Program-made: the position numbers and the translations under genes
Notes under the pieces: generated by a model
The model's database searches: none
Seen by the model: the letters and a program-made list of their open reading frames with translations, nothing else
Told to the model about the DNA's origin: nothing
Shown: positions 1 to 9,900 of the stretch, one piece after another
How the letters are laid out: the number at the start of each line of letters is the position of its first letter
Numbering within the stretch: the stretch's first letter is position 1
Assembly (NCBI RefSeq): GCF_015330165.1
Contig: NZ_JADDXT010000002.1
Span: 2,879,646-2,943,645 of the forward strand
Length of the DNA stretch: 64,000 bases
Direction of reading: 5' to 3'
From: Zobellia roscoffensis
Lineage (GTDB): Bacteria; Bacteroidota; Bacteroidia; Flavobacteriales; Flavobacteriaceae

Positions 1-1432
1 AGACGGCTTTAAGACCGTAGTCATGATCGATCCAGGTATTAAGGTAGATAAAGATTATTGGATTTATCAAGAAGCAGTAGAAAATGATTACTTCTGTAAA
101 CGAGCAGATGGTCCAAGAATGAAAGGAAAAGTATGGCCAGGAGAATGTAACTTCCCTGATTTTACCAATCCAGAAGTACGTGAGTGGTGGGCGGAACTTT
201 ATAAGGAGTTCATGGCCGAGATAGGTGTACATGCCGTTTGGAACGATATGAATGAACCAGCGGTAATGGAAGTACCTACTAAAACGGCTCCGTTAGATAC
301 ACGTCATGATTATGACGGTCACCCTAGTAGCCACAGAAAAGCGCATAACATTTATGGTATGCAAATGGTAAGGGCAACTTATGAAGGTGTAAAAAGATAT
401 GTATATCCTAAAAGACCGTTAGTAATAACAAGAGCTGCTTATGCAGGTACACAACGTTTTGCTTCAACCTGGACAGGAGATAATGTTGCTACTTGGGAGC
501 ATTTATGGATAGCCAATGTTCAAATGCAACGTATGTGTATGAGCGGTTATTCTTTTGTTGGTTCTGATATTGGAGGTTTTGCAGAACAGCCTAACGGTGA
601 GCTTTTTGCAAGATGGATTCAATTGGGTATTTTTCATCCTTTTTGCAGGGTGCATTCAAGTGGAGATCATGGTGCGCAAGAACCTTGGTCTTTTGGAAAA
701 GAAGTTACAGATATCGTTAGGAAGTTTATAGAACTACGTTACGAGTTATTGCCTTATCTCTATACCATGTTTTGGAGGTATTCTAAGGAGGGGACACCTA
801 TGTTATTACCTATAGTTTGTTATGATCAAGAAGATACACAAACACATTTTAGAACAGATGAATTCATTTTTGGAGAACAGATTTTAGTATGTCCAATACA
901 AGAACCAAATGCTAAAGGGCGTAGAATGTATATTCCTAGAGGTGATTGGTATAATTATTGGAATGATGAAATTGTAGAAGGCGGAAAAGAAAAATGGGTA
1001 GTTGCAGATATTGATAAGATTCCATTGTTTATAAAGGCAGGTGCTATTATTCCAAAATACCCTGTGCAGCAGTATGTGGGTGAGTTGGAGATTAAGGAGT
1101 TGATATTGGATGTTTATTTTACCGAAGGAGCAGAAAACTCTACCGTTTATGAGGATGCCGAAGATGGGTATGCTTACGAAAACGGGAAATACAGTTTAAG
1201 AAACTTTAAACTTTTAGGTAAAAAGGGTGAACTGAAAATACAACAATTTAAAGATGGTGCTTTTATAACGAGCTATGAAACTTTCAAAATTAAATTGCAC
1301 GGTCTTCCTTTTAAAATAGGAAAAGTGCAGGTAGATAATGAGAAGGTAGCTATAAAGGATATCATGCCAAATGGAGATAACACGGTGCATGTAAGCAAAG
1401 ATTTTACTCAATTGCGCATTACTGCCGAATAA
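1..1432 (+). CDS. Glycoside hydrolase family 31 alpha-glucosidase, 3' part (5' end outside window)
   Basis: This is the C-terminal part of a GH31 enzyme, which releases glucose or xylose from the non-reducing end of alpha-glycosides. The reading frame is open from base 2, before the first ATG at base 23, and reads DGFKTVVMIDPGIK, so the gene starts upstream of the window. The catalytic nucleophile is the Asp of WNDMNEP (codon at base 245), and the acid/base is the Asp of TGDN (codon at base 479). The barrel is followed by the beta-sandwich domains usual for GH31, ending with a family-typical C-terminal module. The next gene starts 36 bases downstream and may be co-transcribed. No signal peptide can be judged because the start is missing. 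Substrate specificity (alpha-glucosidase or alpha-xylosidase) is not settled by the sequence; the first is more likely. Confidence 0.93.
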   Translation, partial: DGFKTVVMIDPGIKVDKDYWIYQEAVENDYFCKRADGPRMKGKVWPGECNFPDFTNPEVREWWAELYKEFMAEIGVHAVWNDMNEPAVMEVPTKTAPLDTRHDYDGHPSSHRKAHNIYGMQMVRATYEGVKRYVYPKRPLVITRAAYAGTQRFASTWTGDNVATWEHLWIANVQMQRMCMSGYSFVGSDIGGFAEQPNGELFARWIQLGIFHPFCRVHSSGDHGAQEPWSFGKEVTDIVRKFIELRYELLPYLYTMFWRYSKEGTPMLLPIVCYDQEDTQTHFRTDEFIFGEQILVCPIQEPNAKGRRMYIPRGDWYNYWNDEIVEGGKEKWVVADIDKIPLFIKAGAIIPKYPVQQYVGELEIKELILDVYFTEGAENSTVYEDAEDGYAYENGKYSLRNFKLLGKKGELKIQQFKDGAFITSYETFKIKLHGLPFKIGKVQVDNEKVAIKDIMPNGDNTVHVSKDFTQLRITAE

Positions 1433-1468
1433 CTTTTTTCGTATTTTACAGGTCTAAACATAACCGTA

Positions 1469-2278
1469 ATGAAAAAGATAATTTTAGTTTTAGCCCTATT
1501 CTTGGGTGTAGCTGCGTGTAAAACAAATCCGTTTACAGGCAAAAAAGTATTAAATTTTTATCCAAATAGTCAAGTTTTTCCAACTGCATTTGCACAGTAT
1601 GATCAATTCTTAACAGAAAACAAAGTAGTTGAGAATACAGTAGACGCAAGAATGATTATTAAGGTAGGACAGCGTATTTCTTCTGCTGCAGAAAAGTGGT
1701 TAAATGCTAATGGCTATGCCGGATATCTTAAGGATTACAAATGGGAATACAACCTAGTAGATGACAAAACAGTAAACGCATGGTGTATGCCAGGTGGTAA
1801 AATTGTCTTTTATACAGGTATTTTGCCTATTTGTGCAGGAGAAAGAGGTGTTGCAGTTGTTATGGGTCATGAGGTGGCACATGCTTTGGCAGATCACGGG
1901 GCGCAACGTATGAGTGCAGGAACTCTGCAGCAGTTAGGAGCTGTAGCCGGTAATGTTGCTATTCAGGATCCACAGAAAAGAGAGATGTTCAATCAGGCCT
2001 ATGGTGTAGGTTCTCAAGTAGGAGTCATGTTGCCATTTAGTAGAAGTCATGAAACCGAGGCCGATCGTATTGGTTTACAGATTATGGCAATAGCAGGTTA
2101 TGACCCTACGGAAGCTGCAGAATTGTGGAAACGTATGAAAGCAAATAGTGGGGGAGAAGCGCCACCAGAATTTATGAGTACGCACCCTTCTAACGATACA
2201 AGAATCAATAACTTAACGGAATGGGCACCAGCGGCGAGAGCAGAAGCTAAGAAGTTTGGAGTAACCAGCTTTCAATAG
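1469..2278 (+). CDS. M48 family zinc metalloprotease, lipoprotein
   Basis: A 269-residue membrane-anchored zinc protease, resembling LoiP/YcaL-type M48 peptidases that act on envelope proteins. It begins with a lipoprotein signal (hydrophobic residues 4-16, lipobox VAAC, lipidated Cys17). The zinc site is visible: HEVAH at residues 134-138, with His134, His138 and catalytic Glu135, and the third ligand Glu195 in the ExxAD motif. The residue range 60-130 holds the conserved WCMPGGKIVFYTG segment typical of this subfamily. It lies 36 bases after the GH31 gene and ends at a strong terminator, so it may close that transcript. The native substrate cannot be deduced. Confidence 0.92.
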   Translation: MKKIILVLALFLGVAACKTNPFTGKKVLNFYPNSQVFPTAFAQYDQFLTENKVVENTVDARMIIKVGQRISSAAEKWLNANGYAGYLKDYKWEYNLVDDKTVNAWCMPGGKIVFYTGILPICAGERGVAVVMGHEVAHALADHGAQRMSAGTLQQLGAVAGNVAIQDPQKREMFNQAYGVGSQVGVMLPFSRSHETEADRIGLQIMAIAGYDPTEAAELWKRMKANSGGEAPPEFMSTHPSNDTRINNLTEWAPAARAEAKKFGVTSFQ

Positions 2279-2300
2279 ATCTTACAATTATTGTATATTT

Positions 2301-2330
2301 AAAACCGTTCTTAAAAAGAACGGTTTTTTT
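2301..2330 (+). terminator. Intrinsic terminator after the M48 protease
   Basis: A 12-bp inverted repeat (AAAACCGTTCTT and AAGAACGGTTTT with a loop of about four bases) is followed by a run of T. It lies 22 bases after the protease stop and just before the MFS gene, separating the two transcripts. Confidence 0.85.
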
Positions 2331-2338
2331 ATACCATT

Positions 2339-3676
2339 ATGTCAGAAACCAACCTTCCAAAAGGAAGTAAAAAACTCCTGAATGCTTGGGCATTCTATGA
2401 TTGGGCCAATTCAGTTTACAACCTTGTAATCTCATCTGCCATTTTTCCTATTTTTTATGGTGCACTTACCTTAGTGAAAGATGAAAATGGTAAAGTTTTG
2501 GACGATACCGTTCACTTCTTGGGTGTCGATTTTAATAATGACACTTTAATTAGTTATGTAACGGCAGCGGCATTTTTGGTAGTGTCTTTTCTAAGTCCAT
2601 TTTTAAGCGGAATAGCAGATTATGTAGGGAATAAGAAAATCTTCATGAAGTTCTTTTGTTATTTAGGAGCTATGTCCTGTATTGGCCTCTATTGGTTTAG
2701 TATGGATTTTCTTTGGTTTGGATTACTGTGTTACTTTACGGCGCTGATAGGTTTTTGGTCTAGCCTAGTTTTTTATAATTCGTATTTGCCAGATATAGCC
2801 TTTCCGGAACAACAAGATGCTATTAGTGCCAAAGGGTATTCTTTAGGGTACATAGGTAGCGTAATTCTTTTGATTATTTGTTTGGCTATGATTTTAAAGT
2901 TCGATTCGTTTGGTTTTGAAGACGAATCTACCCCAACCCGACTTTCTTTTGTGCTAACCGGACTATGGTGGATTGGTTTTAGTCAATATAGCTATTATCA
3001 CTTACCAAAGGGCAACAAAAAAGAAGCGTTTACTAAAGATATTCTATTTAATGGGTTTAAAGAGTTGAAGCTGATTTGGTCAAAAATTAAGCTCAACATA
3101 CCATTGAAACGATACTTGGGAGCGTTTTTTGTCTATAGTATGGCCGTACAGACTATTATGCTAATTGCTACCTATTTTGGAATAGAAGAGCTAGATTGGG
3201 GTACAACAGATTCAACTACGGGACTAATAGTAAGTATTTTGTTGATTCAGATAGTAGCGGTCTTAGGTGCGTTTGTGACTTCACGTTGTTCAATGAGATT
3301 TGGAAACATTAATACGTTAATAGTTTTAAACCTAATTTGGATTTTCATCTGTATTTTTGCTTATACCATTACAACACCTATGGAGTTTTACGTCACTGCT
3401 GCGGCAGTTGGTCTTGTAATGGGAGGTATACAGTCGTTATCACGCTCTACGTATTCTAAACTTTTACCTGAGGATGCAGTTGATACCACATCTTATTTTA
3501 GTTTTTATGATGTCTCTGAAAAAATAGGAATCGTAATTGGAATGTTAAGTTACGGGTACATTGCACAGATAACCGGCAGCATCAGATATTCAATTATTTT
3601 CTTGGGGCTGTTTTTTTTGATAGGAATGTTCCTTTTGACGCGAGTCAATAAAATAGCCCCTATAAAAGAGGCTTAA
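2339..3676 (+). CDS. MFS transporter, UMF1 (Atg22-like) family
   Basis: A 445-residue inner-membrane protein with about twelve hydrophobic segments. The start of the protein (AWAFYDWANSVYNLVI) is the signature of the UMF1/Atg22-like branch of the major facilitator superfamily. The segment with ADYVGNKKIF after helix 2 corresponds to the conserved MFS loop. Bacterial UMF1 members are widespread but their substrates are mostly unknown; the yeast relative Atg22 exports amino acids from the vacuole. The gene follows a terminator immediately, so its promoter must overlap that region. It converges with the head-GIN gene on the other strand 32 bases on, without a clear shared terminator. Confidence 0.88.
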   Translation: MSETNLPKGSKKLLNAWAFYDWANSVYNLVISSAIFPIFYGALTLVKDENGKVLDDTVHFLGVDFNNDTLISYVTAAAFLVVSFLSPFLSGIADYVGNKKIFMKFFCYLGAMSCIGLYWFSMDFLWFGLLCYFTALIGFWSSLVFYNSYLPDIAFPEQQDAISAKGYSLGYIGSVILLIICLAMILKFDSFGFEDESTPTRLSFVLTGLWWIGFSQYSYYHLPKGNKKEAFTKDILFNGFKELKLIWSKIKLNIPLKRYLGAFFVYSMAVQTIMLIATYFGIEELDWGTTDSTTGLIVSILLIQIVAVLGAFVTSRCSMRFGNINTLIVLNLIWIFICIFAYTITTPMEFYVTAAAVGLVMGGIQSLSRSTYSKLLPEDAVDTTSYFSFYDVSEKIGIVIGMLSYGYIAQITGSIRYSIIFLGLFFLIGMFLLTRVNKIAPIKEA

Positions 3677-3708
3677 TTTGATGACTATAGTATTCGCTTT
3701 TTGATGTA

Positions 3709-4431
3709 TTAATAACTTGAGACGTCTCCTGAACCCGATGTTTTTGTGTCCACCTTTTTAGGATTGCCACGGTAGTTAATGTCTCCTGATCCTGATACCC
3801 TAGCTTTTAATTTTTCGTTTGCTGTAACCTTAATATCGGCCGAACCGGAAACTGTAGCTTCCACATTATCGGCAATTAAATCGTAAGCTTTAATATCTCC
3901 CGAACCTGAAATGGTAGCTTCAAAATCACGGGTGTTTCCGCTGAGGTTCATATCGCCTGATCCAGACATGGTAGCTACCATCGTATCCGTATCAACATCT
4001 AAAGTAATATCTCCTGAACCGGACATTGAGGTTTTTAAACGAGGAGTTTTTAGCGTAGTACGCCCCACAATATCACCAGAACCAGATAGGCTAAGTGCAT
4101 CTATGCTTTCTACGGGTACTTTAATAAGTATGCTATTATTACGTAAAGAAGGTTTTAAGTTCACCCCTTTTTGTACTTTGATGACCAATTTTCCATTTTC
4201 TACTTCGGTAATAATATACTCCAAGAGATTTTCTTCGCCCTTTATGGTCAATTCACCTTCACTACCGCTAACTAAATCAATATCAAGCCAACCAGATACC
4301 GCAATGGCTTCGTAATCTTCAACATTACGTTCTAAACTTACTACATTTCCATTTCCTCTAATGGACTTTCCCCATTGCGCGGAACAAGAACAGGTTACTA
4401 ATACTAAACTTAATACGATAAAATTTTTCAT
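3709..4431 (-). CDS. Head GIN domain (DUF2807) lipoprotein
   Basis: A 240-residue exported protein with a short signal ending in a Cys-rich stretch (VTCSCSAQ), so it is probably lipidated at Cys14 or Cys16. Residues 35-235 form a DUF2807 right-handed beta-solenoid: a SGSGD or SGSAD motif recurs about every 20 residues, seven times. These proteins are common surface or periplasmic proteins in Bacteroidota, described as putative autotransporter adhesins, with no proven biochemical role. It is the last gene of a four-gene minus-strand operon that begins with an ECF sigma factor, 32 bases after the previous gene, so it is likely a target or partner of that envelope response. Confidence 0.82.
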   Translation of the reverse strand: MKNFIVLSLVLVTCSCSAQWGKSIRGNGNVVSLERNVEDYEAIAVSGWLDIDLVSGSEGELTIKGEENLLEYIITEVENGKLVIKVQKGVNLKPSLRNNSILIKVPVESIDALSLSGSGDIVGRTTLKTPRLKTSMSGSGDITLDVDTDTMVATMSGSGDMNLSGNTRDFEATISGSGDIKAYDLIADNVEATVSGSADIKVTANEKLKARVSGSGDINYRGNPKKVDTKTSGSGDVSSY

Positions 4432-4463
4432 GACTGATTGTTTTAATTGATTTTGATGATGAT

Positions 4464-5555
4464 TTAATTTTTATAAAATGACACACCTCCATAGTCGCTA
4501 GAAATGGAAACTGAATTCCCGCTATTTGCTGAACCATGAAAGCCTTTGTAATAAGTACTTGTATTCTTTTCTTGACTTATGTTGATTTCAAAATCGTCTT
4601 TACCGCTCACTCCCGAATACGAAGTATTGATTTCAAAATTAAAATGGTAATCTGGTGAATACCCAATTTTTATACCTGTGTAGTCAGTTTTCAATTGCAT
4701 GTTTCCTGCATCACCGGCCATGTTTTCTATTTTTAGAGAGCCATAGTCGGCATTTATGTCTACGTTGCCATGAACAGTTCCCAGTCGTACGGTAATATAG
4801 TTTCCATCGCCCTGTATGTTTTCAACTTCGCCAATCTCAATTTTACCATAGTCACTAGAGTATTGTAAATTTTCCATCTCTTCTACAGCGCTGTTGGTAT
4901 AATCTGCACTAATGATAAGGTTTCCGGCTTTTTCAATTTCAAAACCAGAATAATCCGCTGAAATTTTACCACTCTTAATATATGAAATCGTTGATTTTGT
5001 TGTGTAATCAAAACTTAATTGGTTGTTGCGGCCTCTGAGTTCTCCTATGTCTAACCTTCCATAATCACAACTTATTTTAGCATGTCCGTCTACACGGTCA
5101 ATACTAATACTGCCGTAATCATTGTCTAGATCAATATTGCTCTTTACGGGCAGTTTAATTGTATAGTTGATTTGCATATTTACATTGTTACTGCTGCCCC
5201 AATTCCAGCCCCATTTGCTTTTATTCGCATTGAAAACAGTTCTAGCGGATACTGAACTTTTGCTAGCATCAAAATCTACCGTAATTTCATCTAGTTTGTC
5301 CTGAGCTTTTTCCTCATTATTACTATTGGTAGTAATGTGAACCTCAATTAGGATACGGTTCTCATTCCAAGAAATGATGTTCAGGTTTCCGTAGCTATTT
5401 TGCACATCTAAGAGCGCATCACTATTTACCTGGAACTCTTTTTTAATAGTCTTCTCTTTAGTATATCTGCCTTTTGGTAACCCATCGTTTGCAGATAAGA
5501 CTATGGGAAGCATAAATAAAAGAACCGTGAAAGGGTTATATAGTAGTTTTTGCAT
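4464..5555 (-). CDS. Exported beta-solenoid protein, DUF4097-like
   Basis: A 363-residue protein with an N-terminal signal peptide (hydrophobic stretch about residues 8-21, cleavage near VLSAND). The body is a long repeat of short beta strands, each ladder step carrying Asp-Tyr-Gly/Ser/Thr (DYG, DYS, DYT), roughly every 20 residues from position 130 to 300. This resembles the DUF4097 putative adhesin fold. Its first 20 bases overlap the end of the anti-sigma gene, which points to translational coupling. No catalytic motif is visible. It is likely a periplasmic or surface structural protein made together with the sigma/anti-sigma pair; this role is inferred from position only. Confidence 0.72.
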   Translation of the reverse strand: MQKLLYNPFTVLLFMLPIVLSANDGLPKGRYTKEKTIKKEFQVNSDALLDVQNSYGNLNIISWNENRILIEVHITTNSNNEEKAQDKLDEITVDFDASKSSVSARTVFNANKSKWGWNWGSSNNVNMQINYTIKLPVKSNIDLDNDYGSISIDRVDGHAKISCDYGRLDIGELRGRNNQLSFDYTTKSTISYIKSGKISADYSGFEIEKAGNLIISADYTNSAVEEMENLQYSSDYGKIEIGEVENIQGDGNYITVRLGTVHGNVDINADYGSLKIENMAGDAGNMQLKTDYTGIKIGYSPDYHFNFEINTSYSGVSGKDDFEINISQEKNTSTYYKGFHGSANSGNSVSISSDYGGVSFYKN

Positions 5556-6096
5556 TATCGTAATTTTTTAAGTTTTTTATAGATTCAATAGTATTGAGAA
5601 CATCTTGTAAAAGGTCAATACGAGTTTGAAAATTGGTTATCATAGCGCTTAAAATAAGTTTGCTATTTCCTCCATTGATAAGGTCTTGTTCCAATTTGGT
5701 ATAATTGGTTTCCAACTTTTTAAGCTGCACCATGGTATCGTCAACAATCTTTTTAGTTTCAGGCGTACTCTCGTTTTTAAGTTCATTAACCTGCTTCTCA
5801 ATAAGGTTGGCAAAATAAAATTCGGTACGTGATACTTCCGGTGAGATTTCTGCAACCTGTTCCTCTAAAGAGGGTTGGGAATTGTAAATGCTAAAAGTAA
5901 TTGTGCATAGAATGGCAATTGAAGCTGCTACGGATAAAGGCTTCCACCAAGTTCTATTTTTAGTGCTTAAAGTTTTAACTTCCTGTTGAGCATTCAGCCG
6001 CTCTAAAAATCGTTGTTGATGACCGTGAGCGGGGGATTCAAGGTCAAAAGAATCTTCTAATTTTTGGAATAGGTCGTCTATATTATCTTTTTGCAT
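5536..6096 (-). CDS. Probable anti-sigma factor, single-pass membrane protein
   Basis: A 186-residue protein with an N-terminal cytoplasmic region of about 50 residues, one transmembrane helix at about residues 52-68 (SVAASIAILCTITFSIY), and a C-terminal periplasmic region predicted to be a coiled coil rich in Glu, Lys and Leu. The gene starts one base after the ECF sigma stop codon, the usual position for a cognate anti-sigma factor. There is no HxxxCxxC zinc-binding motif, so it is not a ZAS-type anti-sigma factor. The role is inferred from topology and gene order; sequence similarity to known anti-sigma families is not obvious. Confidence 0.65.
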   Translation of the reverse strand: MQKDNIDDLFQKLEDSFDLESPAHGHQQRFLERLNAQQEVKTLSTKNRTWWKPLSVAASIAILCTITFSIYNSQPSLEEQVAEISPEVSRTEFYFANLIEKQVNELKNESTPETKKIVDDTMVQLKKLETNYTKLEQDLINGGNSKLILSAMITNFQTRIDLLQDVLNTIESIKNLKNYDNAKTTI

Positions 6097-6097
6097 C

Positions 6098-6652
6098 TTA
6101 CGCTACCTTTAGTTTATTTCGTAGGCTTTCTTTTGCCCTAGAAATAGTAGTTCTACAATTTGAGTAACTAATATTCATAATCTCACATATCTCTTCATAA
6201 TCGTACCCTTCAATAAGATGTAAGGTCAAAGAAATTCTATAATTGTCTTTTAATTGCTTCATGGTTTCCATCACTTTTTGAGCCTTCGGTTCTGTAAACG
6301 CATGAGAATCGGCAACACCTATTTCATTATCTTCGACCTTGTACAGTACATCTTCCAAAGCAACTTCGTTTTTTTTCTGCTGCTTTCTGTAATGATAGAT
6401 ACTGTTATTTATTACAATGCGTTTCAACCAAGAACCAAATGCAACCTCGCCTTTAAACGTATGAAGTTTCGTGAACGCGTTAAGAAACGATTCTTGCATA
6501 ACGTCTTCGGCTTCGTCCCTCGTTTTTACAATCCGTACGGCCGTGTTGTACATGGCTTTGTAATACCGATTGTAAACTTCTAGCTGGGCACTTTGCTTTC
6601 CGTCTAGACACAATTGTAATAATGCATCAATATGTTCTCTTTCTTGGCTCAA
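6098..6652 (-). CDS. ECF RNA polymerase sigma-70 factor
   Basis: A 184-residue extracytoplasmic-function sigma factor. Region 2 spans about residues 20-90 and includes DEAEDVMQESFLNAF, which binds core polymerase and the -10 element. Region 4 spans about 130-180 and ends in a helix-turn-helix (YEEICEIMNISYSNCRTTISRAK) that recognises the -35 element. Region 3 is absent, as expected for ECF members. It heads an operon with a membrane anti-sigma protein and two exported beta-solenoid proteins, so it probably answers an envelope signal and activates its own operon. I found no clear promoter in its upstream region, consistent with a non-housekeeping promoter. Confidence 0.93.
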   Translation of the reverse strand: MSQEREHIDALLQLCLDGKQSAQLEVYNRYYKAMYNTAVRIVKTRDEAEDVMQESFLNAFTKLHTFKGEVAFGSWLKRIVINNSIYHYRKQQKKNEVALEDVLYKVEDNEIGVADSHAFTEPKAQKVMETMKQLKDNYRISLTLHLIEGYDYEEICEIMNISYSNCRTTISRAKESLRNKLKVA

Positions 6653-6973
6653 AAAGTGAATGGTTTCTTTATAGATGATGTAAGTTATGGATTGTTACAG
6701 TTGGGAAGAGAAAAAATATACACACTAGCTTTTCATCGAATTTAAAAGCCCTTAAACGATAACTGAAATAGCAGTCTTTTTACATAGTTTAGTTTTGTTC
6801 AGCTTCCCCCTCCAATATTTTTTGCAAGTTTTAAAGACGTTTTTATAACGTTGTTAAGTATGTAGTTTATTTATGTATTTATCGAATTTAAATTAAAGAC
6901 CTTTTCAAACAAAAGCTAAGAATACAGGGATTAGTTCATCAATGTTAAACCATACCCAACCAACCAAAATAAG
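6653..6973. other. Intergenic region between divergent sigma and galactose-oxidase-like genes
   Basis: These 321 AT-rich bases must hold the promoters for both flanking genes. On the plus strand the only near match is TATTTTTTG around 6816-6824, one base too long for a TAnnTTTG box and lacking a good -33 element. On the minus strand no housekeeping box is seen, consistent with autoregulation by the ECF sigma. No open reading frame of note or RNA structure was recognised. Confidence 0.5.
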
Positions 6974-9900
6974 ATGATTAATAGAGTGTATCTGTTTTTG
7001 TCAAGTAAAATCTTCTTTTTCTTACTTGTATTAAATTCTAGTATTAACGTTTATAGTCAAGTATCAGTTACAGGAATAGCAATTGTTCCTGATAGTTTAG
7101 AAATAGTGGAAGGTTTTGATGCGATGTTAACGGCATCCATATTTCCAGAAGACGCAGATGATAAAGGAATAAGCTGGTCCACGGATTCCCCTTCAGTTGT
7201 TTCGGTGGATTCTTTGGGGATGGTGACGGCACTTACCGTGGGAACGGCCTTGATTACGGCAACCACAGATGATGGAGGATTTGCTTCTAGTTCTTATATT
7301 GAAGTTCAGAGCGCACCTATACAGGTTACAGGAATAGAAATCGTTCCTGACAGTTTAAAAATAGTGGAAGGATTTGATGCGACGTTAACGGCAACCATAT
7401 TTCCAGAAGATGCGGATGAAAAAGGTGTAATCTGGTCCACGGATTCCCCATCTATCGTTACGGTGGATTCCTTGGGAACGCTCACGGCACTTACCGTGGG
7501 AACGGCCTTGGTCACTGTAACTACGGATGATGGCGGGTTCACTTCCAGTGCTTTTGTAGAAGTTTTAAGAGCCCCAATACGGGTATCGGGAATAGAAATC
7601 GTTCCTGACAGTTTAGAAATAGTGGAAGGATTTGATGCGATGTTAACGGCAACCATATTTCCAGAAGACGCAGATGATAAAGGAATAATCTGGTCCACGG
7701 ATTCCCCTTCAGTTGTTTCGGTGGATTCTTTGGGGATGGTGACGGCACTTACCGTGGGAACGGCCTTGATTACGGCAACCACAGATGATGGAGGATTTGC
7801 TTCTAGTTCTTATATTGAAGTTCAGAGCGCACCTATACAGGTTACAGGAATAGCAATTGTTCCTGACAGTTTAAAAATAGTGGAAGGATTTGATGCGACG
7901 TTAACGGCAACCATATTTCCAGAAGACGCAGATGATAAAGGAATAATCTGGTCCACGGATTCCCCTTCAGTTGTTTCGGTGGATTCTTTGGGGATGGTGA
8001 CGGCACTTACCGTGGGAACGGCCTTGGTCACTGTAACTACGGATGATGGCGGGTTCACTTCCAGTGCTTTTGTAGAAGTTTTAAGAGCCCCAATACGGGT
8101 AACGGGAATAGAAATCGTTCCTGACAGTTTAGAAATAGTGGAAGGATTTGATGCGATGTTAACGGCAACCATATTTCCAGAAGATGCGGATGAAAAAGGT
8201 GTAATCTGGTCCACGGATTCCCCTTCAGTTGTTTCGGTGGATTCTTTGGGGATGGTGACGGCACTTACCGTGGGAACGGCCTTGGTCACTGTAACTACGG
8301 ATGATGGCGGGTTCACTTCCAGTGCTTTTGTAGAAGTTTTAAGAGCCCCAATACGGGTAACGGGAATAGAAATCGTTCCTGACAGTTTAGAAATAGTGGA
8401 AGGATTTGATGCGATGTTAACGGCAACCATATTTCCAGAAGACGCAGATGATAAAGGAATAATCTGGTCCACGGATTCCCCTTCAGTTGTTTCGGTGGAT
8501 TCTTTGGGGATGGTGACGGCACTTACCGTGGGAACGGCCTTGGTCACTGTAACTACGGATGATGGCGGGTTCACTTCCAGTGCTTTTGTAGAAGTTTTAA
8601 GAGCCCCAATACGGGTAACGGGAATAGAAATCGTTCCTGACAGTTTAGAAATAGTGGAAGGATTTGATGCGATGTTAACGGCAACCATATTTCCAGAAGA
8701 CGCAGATGATAAAGGAATAAGCTGGTCCACGGATTCCCCTTCAGTTGTTTCGGTGGATTCTTTGGGGATGGTGACGGCATTAACTGCAGGTATAGCCAAA
8801 GTAACGGCTACGACTAATGACGGAGGATTTATATTTAATGTGGCAATTACTGTAAAAAGGCCTTTGAATGAAATAGGTAAGTGGAGCGAGCCCATACCTT
8901 TTGGAATAGTTCCAGTAGCAGTTGCTAATCTTCCTGATGGGAAATTAGTGGCATGGTCCTCAAAATATAAAGATTATTTTGGTGGCGCCGACGGCTTTAC
9001 TTATACTGAAATATTTGACCCATTTGCGGGAGAGAATGGAATGCCCATGGGAGAAAAAGTAACGACAACTAACCATGATATGTTTTGTCCAGGTGTAAAT
9101 AATTTAGGAAACGGACAGATATTGGTAACGGGAGGCTCTTCGAACCCTAAAGCCACTTTATATGATTTTACTACGGATACATGGATACCTATGGACAATA
9201 TGAATATAGGAAGAGGTTATCATGGAGCGGTAACTTTGTCAGATGGTTCCGCAATGGTAATTGGGGGGTCATGGAGTGGAGGGTTGGCTCCGAACGGAGA
9301 AAAAATCGCAGAGTTATGGAGAGAGGAAAGAGGCTGGAAAATTTTACCAGGTTTGAAGAGCGATATTTTATTTAATTCAAACGATCTAGCTTTTGAAAAA
9401 GAAGGGGTATACAGAGCAGATAACCACTCTTGGTTGTGGGCAGCGCCAAATGGGAAAATTTTTCATGCAGGCCCTGGTGAAGACATGCATTGGATCGATG
9501 TAAATGGCGAAGGGTCCTTTACAGATGCAGGAAAAAGATTGAATGACACCTATTCTATGAAAGGGAATACGGTAATGTTTGACGTAGGAAAATTACTAAA
9601 AACAGGAGGGGCTACCTCTTATGCAAGTGGGGATGCTGCAAAAGATAACTCTTTTGTAATAGATATTAATGACGAGAATAATGTTACGGTTACACCAACC
9701 ATAAATAATTTGTCTTTTAGTAGAACCATGCAAAATAGTGTGGTACTACCCAATGGAGAAGTTTTGGTTACTGGTGGGCTTAGTACGGCCCGGGTTTTTA
9801 CCGATGATGGTGCAAGATTAGATGCTGAAATCTTTAATCCTGAAACAAACGGTTGGAGAACCTTAGCCGGTATGCATGTGCCACGTACCTATCATAGTGT

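Noticed and set aside
3911..4315. A 134-residue plus-strand frame opposite the head-GIN gene
   Set aside because: It is the complement of the SGSGD repeats, giving a low-complexity SPEPD pattern with no independent support.
7067..8872. Tandem repeats considered as a CRISPR array or minisatellite
   Set aside because: The period is 258 bases with no spacers and the whole unit is coding for a Big2 domain, so it is a coding repeat.
7822..8895. A 357-residue open frame on the minus strand across the Big2 repeats, and several 69-residue copies
   Set aside because: It exists only because the repeated plus-strand coding sequence has no minus-strand stops in that frame; the product is low complexity and repeats with the same 86-codon period, so it is a shadow of the real gene.
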